From Nocardiopsis dassonvillei_B (GTDB lineage: Bacteria > Actinomycetota > Actinomycetes > Streptosporangiales > Streptosporangiaceae): 64,000 nucleotides of DNA. Position numbers and translations under genes: made by a program. Below the pieces are notes generated by a model. That model was not told the DNA's origin, made no database searches, and saw only the letters and a list, made by a program, of their open reading frames with translations. The stretch spans positions 4,030,001 through 4,094,000 of the forward strand of contig NZ_OZ186815.1 of the NCBI RefSeq assembly GCF_964273065.1, given 5' to 3'. Position 1 is the stretch's first letter. Every line of letters starts with the position of its first letter. This document shows positions 58,953 to 64,000 of this stretch, in pieces.

Positions 58953-61727
58953 ATGAGCAACCCGGTCACCGACCCCGCCGCCACCGACCCGTCCCGGCCG
59001 GACGGGGAGCGCCTGGCGGCCCTGGTCGCCGCGCTCACCACCGAGGAGCGGCTCGGGCTGCTGCACCAGTACCAGGCGGCCGTCCCCCGGCTGGGCCTGG
59101 CCGGGTTCCGCACCGGGACCGAGGCCCTGCACGGCCTCGCCTGGCTGGGCACCGCCACCGTCTTCCCACAGGCCCTGGGCCTGGCCGCGACCTGGGACCC
59201 GGAGCTGGTGCGCCGGGTCGGGGAGGCCGTCGCCGACGAGGTCCTGGCCGCCCGCGACCGCGGCGCCGGGCGCAACGTGTGGGCGCCGGTCGTCAACCCG
59301 CTGCGCGACCCCCGCTGGGGCCGCAACGAGGAGGGCTGGTCGGAGGACCCCTGGCTCACCGGGCTGCTGTCCACCGCCTACGCCCGCGGACTGGCCGGGG
59401 ACGGGCCGCGGCTGCGCACCGCGCCCACCGTCAAGCACTTCCTCGGCTACAACAACGAGACCGACCGGTGCACCACCTCCAGCGACCTGCCGCCCCGGGT
59501 CCTGCACGAGTACGAGCTGCCCGCCCACCTGCCCGCCCTGCGCTCGGGCGCGGCCGTCGCGGTGATGCCCTCCTACAACCTGGTCAACGGCAGGCCCGCC
59601 CACCTGAGCCCGCTCATCGGGGAGGCGCTGCGCGCGGCCGCCCCCGACGACCTGCTCGTGGTCAGCGACGCGATGGCGCCCGGCAACCTCTTCGGACTCC
59701 AGGGCTTCCACCCCGACGGCCCCACCGCCTACGCCCACGCGGTGCGGGCCGGGCTGGACTCCTTCACCCAGGACGACGACCGGCCCGAGGCCACCCTGGA
59801 CCACCTCCGGGAGGCGCTGCGGCGCGGGCTGCTCACCGACGAGGACGTGGAGCGGGCGGTCCGCCACGTGCTCTCGGTGCGGCTGCGCCTGGGCGAGTTC
59901 GACCCCGGTCCCGCCCCCGGGGGCTCCCTGGACACCCCCGCCCACCGGGCCCTGGCCCGGGAGGCGGCGACCCGCTCCCTGGTCCTGCTCCGCAACGAGG
60001 ACGGCGTGCTGCCGCTGCGCGGCGTGCGCCGCGTCGCGGTCGTCGGCCCGCTCGCCGACACCGTCCTGACGGACTGGTACAGCGGGACCCCGCCCTACAC
60101 CGTCACCGCGCGGGAGGGCATCGCCGAGCGCGTCGAGGTCGTCCACCACGACGGCGCCGACCGCGTCCGGCTGTCCTCCCTGGTGACGGCGGTCGTCGAA
60201 CCGGAGGCCGGGGAGCCGCTGCGACTGGGCAAGGGCGACGGCGACGCCTTCGCCCTGCTGGACTGGGGCGGCGGCGCGTTCACCCTGCGCTCGGAGCGCA
60301 CCGGGCTGCACCTGGACGAGGCCCCCGACGGCTCCCTGGCCTGCACCGCCCCCGGGCCGGGCGGCTGGGAGGTCCGCCAGACCCTGCGGCTGGAGGAGGC
60401 CACCGGGGCGGACGGCCCCGAGGGCCCCTACCACCTGGTCCAGGTCCACACCGGGAGGCGGGTCGGCGTGCGCGCGGACGGAGTCCTGGCCCTGGTGGAG
60501 GAGCCCGGCGGCGCCTGCCCGTTCTGGCTCGACCGGGTGTCCTCCGGCGCCCTGGAGGCCGCCCGGGCCGCGGCCACCGCCGACGTCGCCGTGGTGGTCG
60601 TCGGCGACCACCCCATGGTCAACGGGCGGGAGACCGAGGACCGGGCCGACCTGGAGCTGCCCGCCGCCCAGCGGCACCTGGTCCGCATGGTGCGCTCGGC
60701 CAACCCGGCCTCGGTGCTGGTGGTGAGCAGCGGCTGCCCCTTCGCGGTGACCTGGGCCGCCGAGAACGTGCCCGCGGTGCTGTGGTCGGCGCACGGCGGG
60801 CAGGAGTACGGACACGCCCTGGCCGACGTCCTGTTCGGCGACGCCGAGCCCGCCGGGCGGCTCACCCAGACCTGGTACCGGTCCGGCGACGACCTGCCCG
60901 GCCTCCTGGACTACGACGTCATCGGCTCCGGGGCCACCTACCTGTACTTCGAGGGGGACCCCCTGTTCCCGTTCGGCCACGGGCTGGGCTACGCCGAGCC
61001 CGTCTACGGGGAGCCGGAGGCGGTGGTCGGCGACGGCCGGGTGACCGTGCGGGTGCCGGTGGCCAACCCCGGCGACCGGCCGCTGGAGGAGGTCGTGCAG
61101 GTGTACACCCGCCAGCTCTCCTCCCGGGTGCGGGTCCCGGTGCGGGCGCTGCGCGGCTTCGCCCGGCTGCGGCTGGAACCCGGGGAGGAGGCCGTCGCCG
61201 AGGTCGCGTTCGACGTGGCCGACCTGGCCCGCTGGGACACCGTCCGCGAACGCTTCACCGTGGAGGAGGCGCCCCGCGAGGTCCTGGTGGGGCGCTCGGC
61301 CGCCGACATCCGGGGGACCGTCCCGCTGGTCGTGCCCGGTGAGCCGCCCGCGGTCCGCCGCGGCACCTGGTCGGCCGCCGGGTACGAGGAGGCGCACGGC
61401 ACCGCGCTGTGCCCGCTCACGCCCGAGCGCGGGGACGCGGTGCGGTTCACGGAGCCGGGCGCCCGGCTGCTGTTCCGCGACACGGACCTCACCGGGGTGA
61501 CCGGCATCCGGGTGCTGGCCAACGCCGGGCGCGCGGCGGAGCTGCGGGCGGTGCTCGAAGACCCCGCCGCGGGCCCGACCCTGGCGCTGCTGCGCGTCCC
61601 GGCGGGGGAGGGGCCCTACGACTTCACGGTCGTGGGGTCGGACACCTCCGCCGCCACCGGGGTGCGCGACCTGTACCTGGTCTGCGACGAACCCGGCACC
61701 GCCGTCGCCACCGTCACCCTGGAGTGA
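58953..61727 (+). CDS. GH3 beta-glucosidase/xylosidase with inserted and C-terminal domains
   Basis: 924 residues, no signal peptide. The barrel domain (about 20-320) has NVWAPVVNPLRDPRWGRNEE, KHFLGYN and nucleophile in VVSDAM (D239). The sandwich domain (about 335-590) is interrupted by about 125 extra residues (about 405-530) whose repeated hydrophobic/Gly pattern looks like a beta-trefoil or PA14-like insert. A fibronectin-like domain follows (about 670-780) and a CBM6-like C-terminus (about 790-924). In this locus it would finish removing backbone glucose or side xylose. AGGAGAG lies 11 bases before ATG. Confidence 0.85.
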   Translation: MSNPVTDPAATDPSRPDGERLAALVAALTTEERLGLLHQYQAAVPRLGLAGFRTGTEALHGLAWLGTATVFPQALGLAATWDPELVRRVGEAVADEVLAARDRGAGRNVWAPVVNPLRDPRWGRNEEGWSEDPWLTGLLSTAYARGLAGDGPRLRTAPTVKHFLGYNNETDRCTTSSDLPPRVLHEYELPAHLPALRSGAAVAVMPSYNLVNGRPAHLSPLIGEALRAAAPDDLLVVSDAMAPGNLFGLQGFHPDGPTAYAHAVRAGLDSFTQDDDRPEATLDHLREALRRGLLTDEDVERAVRHVLSVRLRLGEFDPGPAPGGSLDTPAHRALAREAATRSLVLLRNEDGVLPLRGVRRVAVVGPLADTVLTDWYSGTPPYTVTAREGIAERVEVVHHDGADRVRLSSLVTAVVEPEAGEPLRLGKGDGDAFALLDWGGGAFTLRSERTGLHLDEAPDGSLACTAPGPGGWEVRQTLRLEEATGADGPEGPYHLVQVHTGRRVGVRADGVLALVEEPGGACPFWLDRVSSGALEAARAAATADVAVVVVGDHPMVNGRETEDRADLELPAAQRHLVRMVRSANPASVLVVSSGCPFAVTWAAENVPAVLWSAHGGQEYGHALADVLFGDAEPAGRLTQTWYRSGDDLPGLLDYDVIGSGATYLYFEGDPLFPFGHGLGYAEPVYGEPEAVVGDGRVTVRVPVANPGDRPLEEVVQVYTRQLSSRVRVPVRALRGFARLRLEPGEEAVAEVAFDVADLARWDTVRERFTVEEAPREVLVGRSAADIRGTVPLVVPGEPPAVRRGTWSAAGYEEAHGTALCPLTPERGDAVRFTEPGARLLFRDTDLTGVTGIRVLANAGRAAELRAVLEDPAAGPTLALLRVPAGEGPYDFTVVGSDTSAATGVRDLYLVCDEPGTAVATVTLE

Positions 61728-62081
61728 CGCGGCCGGGGCCGGGGACCCCGGCCCCGGCCCGCCGGGCCCCACCGGGGAAAGGACTCCGGCGGCGGGCCCG
61801 CCGCCGGGCGGGCCGGGGAGGACGGGGGACGGGAGGCGCCCCGCGCCGGGGCCCGGTGCGGGTCCCGGCGCGGGTCCCGGCGCGGGGCGGAGAACGCGGT
61901 GCCCTGCCCGGGACGACCGGGCGGCGGTGTGCCGGGCGGTACGGCGGCCTCCCGCCCCGGAGCGCGGTCCCGGCTCCGGGGCGGCCGGGGGCGTCCGCGA
62001 CCCGCGAAGACGCGGGGCGCGGCCCGGCCGGGGCCGACGCCGGAGCGCCGGAGCGCGGGAGCGCGGGTGCCCGGAAGGCGC
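61728..62081. other. intergenic region with GH3 terminator
   Basis: 354 bp, almost all G/C. A 14-bp perfect inverted repeat (61731-61744 with 61746-61759) right after the stop is the likely GH3 terminator; near 61860 there are short direct repeats (GCGGGTCCCG). No gene supported. Confidence 0.5.
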
Positions 62082-63305
62082 TCAGCGGGTGACGCGCACC
62101 GTCTCGATCCACGGGGGAGGCTCCGGCGGGGCCTCCCCGATCAGCGCCGCCACCACCCGGGCGGACGCGGGCTCGGACGGCCAAGGCGTGTACCCGTCGG
62201 TGAGCACGACCACCACCTGCGGGCGCTGCGGGGCGCGCAGCGCCGCCTCGATGCCCACCCGCATGTCCGTCCCCCCGCCGCCCAGCAGCTCCACCTGCTC
62301 GGCGGAGGTCACCCGGCGGGCAGCCTGCACGTCGGCGTCGCAGGCCAGCACCGCCACCCGCTCCCTGCCCACGCCCACCTCCTTGAGCACGCCGGAGATC
62401 TCGGCCAGCGCCGCCGCCAGGTCGTCCTCTCCCATGGAACCGGAGGTGTCCACCACCACCGCCACCCGGGGCATCGGGCGGCGCAGGCTCGGCAGGACCA
62501 CCCCGCGCAGCGCCCCGCTGCGCCGGGAGGGCCGGGAGTAGGTGTAGTCCACCGCGCCCCCGGCCCAGGCCAGCGCCTCGCGCACCGCCCCCGCCAGCAC
62601 CCGGCGCCAGTCCACGGTGGGCTGGAGGATCTCCTCCGCCCACCGCCTCCAGCCCCCCGGCAGGCTGCCCCGGCTGCGCTGGTGGGAGCGCATCGCCTCG
62701 GCGGTGGCCCGGCGCAGTGCGTCGGCCTCCACGTCGCCGACCCCGCCGACGCCCTGTCCGGCCTCCTCCCAGGGGCGGCCCGCACCGTGCGCCCCCGACC
62801 CGCAGTCGGGCGTCCTGACCTCCTCGGGCAGCAGCCGCAGGTAGGCCTCGAACAGCAGCCCGTCGGGCATCCCGAACCTCTTGGGGCTCATCGTCCCCTC
62901 GGGCAGCTCCAGTCCGTCGGCGAGGATGTCGTCGTTGATCTCGCAGTCCTGGGCGACGTTGACCCGCAGGTGGTCGCGCTGATCGGCGGCGGGCAGCCGG
63001 TCGCTGCGCCCGTGGTGGTCGCGCAGCAGGTGGGACACCTCGTGGATCCACACGCCCGCCAGCTCCGGGACGGGCGTACGGGCCACGAAGTCCGGCGACA
63101 CGTAGCACCGCCACCGGCGGTCCACCCCCATCGTGGGCACCAGGCGGCTCTCCACGATGGTCAGCGAGTACAGGGCGGACGCCAGGTAGGGGCGCTCCTG
63201 GGCGGCCCGGTAGCGGGCCGCCAGCAGTCTGGTCCGGTCCAGCCGGACGACGGTCTCCTCCGCGGTCCCCCCGGTCTTCTCCCCGGTCCCTTCCCCGGTG
63301 GCCAT
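62082..63305 (-). CDS. VWA-like protein with zinc-protease-type N-terminus (DUF2201)
   Basis: 407 residues. The N-terminal part has HEVSHLL, an HExxH-type motif seen in DUF2201/VWA-like metallopeptidases; the C-terminal part is a VWA-like fold with the MIDAS-like DTSGSMG and later VLTDGYTPW. Such proteins pair with MoxR-type AAA ATPases, as here: the next gene ends four bases away. Role in folding or assembly of an unknown target is inferred from that pairing. Confidence 0.85.
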   Translation of the reverse strand: MATGEGTGEKTGGTAEETVVRLDRTRLLAARYRAAQERPYLASALYSLTIVESRLVPTMGVDRRWRCYVSPDFVARTPVPELAGVWIHEVSHLLRDHHGRSDRLPAADQRDHLRVNVAQDCEINDDILADGLELPEGTMSPKRFGMPDGLLFEAYLRLLPEEVRTPDCGSGAHGAGRPWEEAGQGVGGVGDVEADALRRATAEAMRSHQRSRGSLPGGWRRWAEEILQPTVDWRRVLAGAVREALAWAGGAVDYTYSRPSRRSGALRGVVLPSLRRPMPRVAVVVDTSGSMGEDDLAAALAEISGVLKEVGVGRERVAVLACDADVQAARRVTSAEQVELLGGGGTDMRVGIEAALRAPQRPQVVVVLTDGYTPWPSEPASARVVAALIGEAPPEPPPWIETVRVTR

Positions 63306-63309
63306 CGCG

Positions 63310-64000
63310 TCAGTTCCCCGGGAGCGCGCCGGACAGCCGCAGCAGGTCCACGAACGCGTCGATGTCCTCGGGCACCGGCCAGCCCGGGTCGCGCATCATC
63401 GCCAGGTCGGTGGCGGCCCGCGCGGCCACGTCGGGGACCCCCGCCTCCACGGCCTTGGCCAGCACCTGCCAGCCCGCCTCCCAGCGGCGCCGGGTCGGCT
63501 CGCTGCGCACCGCCGACACCACCGCCGTCAGGAACGCCAGCTGGCGGTCGCCCCGCTCGGGGAGCGCGAACGCCCCGGGGTCGGCGAGCACCCGGTTCGG
63601 GTCCGGCAGGTCGAGCTGCTCCATGTAGGTGAGCAGCTCCAGCCCGGCCCCGTCGCCGATGGCGCCGACCACCGCCGCCGAGGTCGCCTCCGGGGAGGCG
63701 CCGGCGGCGTTGCCGGTGGCCAGCAGCCGCAGCACCATCTCCCAGGTCCGCGGCGAGGGCCAGGGGCCGCCCCGCCCCTCCGCGTCCTCGGGGAGGCTGT
63801 GCGCCAGGCCGGGGCGGGCGGTGAGGAAGCCGGACACCACACCGCGCGCCTGCGCGATCGCCGTGGCCACCCGGTCGGGGGCGACCAGCGGCATCGACGC
63901 CGCGGGCCACACCCCCGTCATGCCGCGGGCGACGGTGCGCGGGTCGTGGGTCCAGCGCAGGTGCACGAACCGGTTGGCCAGCGGCGGGGCCAGGTGCCAG
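63310..64000 (-). CDS. MoxR-type AAA ATPase, C-terminal part (5' end outside window)
   Basis: The 3' part of a gene that begins beyond the window; only about 229 C-terminal residues are visible. It starts with WHLAPPLANRFVHLRW, a segment found in the AAA partner of VWA/DUF2201 proteins, and then shows the helical lid with the TRRRWEAGWQVLAKA segment. Walker motifs lie outside the window. Coupled to the VWA-like gene. Confidence 0.75.
   Translation of the reverse strand, partial: WHLAPPLANRFVHLRWTHDPRTVARGMTGVWPAASMPLVAPDRVATAIAQARGVVSGFLTARPGLAHSLPEDAEGRGGPWPSPRTWEMVLRLLATGNAAGASPEATSAAVVGAIGDGAGLELLTYMEQLDLPDPNRVLADPGAFALPERGDRQLAFLTAVVSAVRSEPTRRRWEAGWQVLAKAVEAGVPDVAARAATDLAMMRDPGWPVPEDIDAFVDLLRLSGALPGN

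Noticed and set aside
1..64000. tRNA genes, insertion sequences, biosynthetic gene cluster cores
   Set aside because: Looked for by eye and none supported; no transposase motifs, no PKS/NRPS domains.

Overview
The window is very GC-rich DNA with the dense, often 4-base-overlapping gene layout, GTG starts and gene content of a filamentous actinomycete. The combination of transmembrane Ser/Thr kinases, XRE/DUF397 pairs, a SapA-like spore-associated protein, DUF4913, DUF4184 and BldG-like STAS proteins fits Nocardiopsis or a close relative (Nocardiopsaceae/Streptosporangiales). The genus is an inference from gene content, not a computed match. No rRNA, tRNA, CRISPR array or transposase was seen.

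Region 1 (1-17.3 kb) is accessory. It starts with the 3' part of an unrecognised Arg-rich protein and a DUF4913 protein, a family common on actinobacterial integrative or conjugative elements. A minus-strand run of four small membrane/coiled-coil proteins of unknown function follows, then a hicB-hicA toxin-antitoxin pair. After that come a transmembrane FN3 pseudokinase, two small charged proteins, an active-looking transmembrane kinase followed by a SapA-like secreted protein, a lipoprotein, a Na+/Ca2+ antiporter, a third kinase and a frameshifted DUF3592-like remnant.

Region 2 (17.4-29.98 kb) holds small regulatory and stress modules. These are a TetR regulator with a deiodinase-like membrane redoxin and three palindromic operators, an anti-sigma-type ATPase pair, a macrolide-phosphotransferase-like gene and an XRE + DUF397 pair. 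Next are a two-gene AAA ATPase + PD-(D/E)XK-like module whose ATPase is split by a one-base frameshift, threonylcarbamoyl-AMP synthase, an alpha/beta hydrolase, a Nudix hydrolase, DUF4184 and a second copy of the lipoprotein family.

Region 3 (30.2-41.3 kb) is more core-like: methylmalonyl-CoA mutase (mutA, mutB) with its MeaB GTPase, a BldG-like STAS protein, a frameshifted PEP-synthase-like gene, and a tandem array of four related membrane proteins with Pro/Gly-rich tails.

Region 4 (41.4-61.7 kb) is a xyloglucan utilisation locus. A secreted GH74 xyloglucanase with CBM2 cuts the polymer. A solute-binding lipoprotein and two permeases import the oligosaccharides; no ATPase is encoded here. 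Cytoplasmic GH31 alpha-xylosidase, GH42 beta-galactosidase, GH95 alpha-fucosidase-family enzyme and GH3 enzyme dismantle them, and xylose isomerase passes xylose to central metabolism. A LacI regulator opens the locus. Four copies of a TCGAAGCGCTTCGA palindrome lie before the regulator, GH31, GH74 and the GH3/transporter divergent promoter, so the operator set can be read from sequence. A YefM/RelE-type toxin-antitoxin pair sits inside the locus between two exact 42-bp repeats, as if inserted as a cassette. The window ends (62.1-64 kb) with a VWA/metallopeptidase-like protein and the 3' part of its MoxR-type AAA partner.
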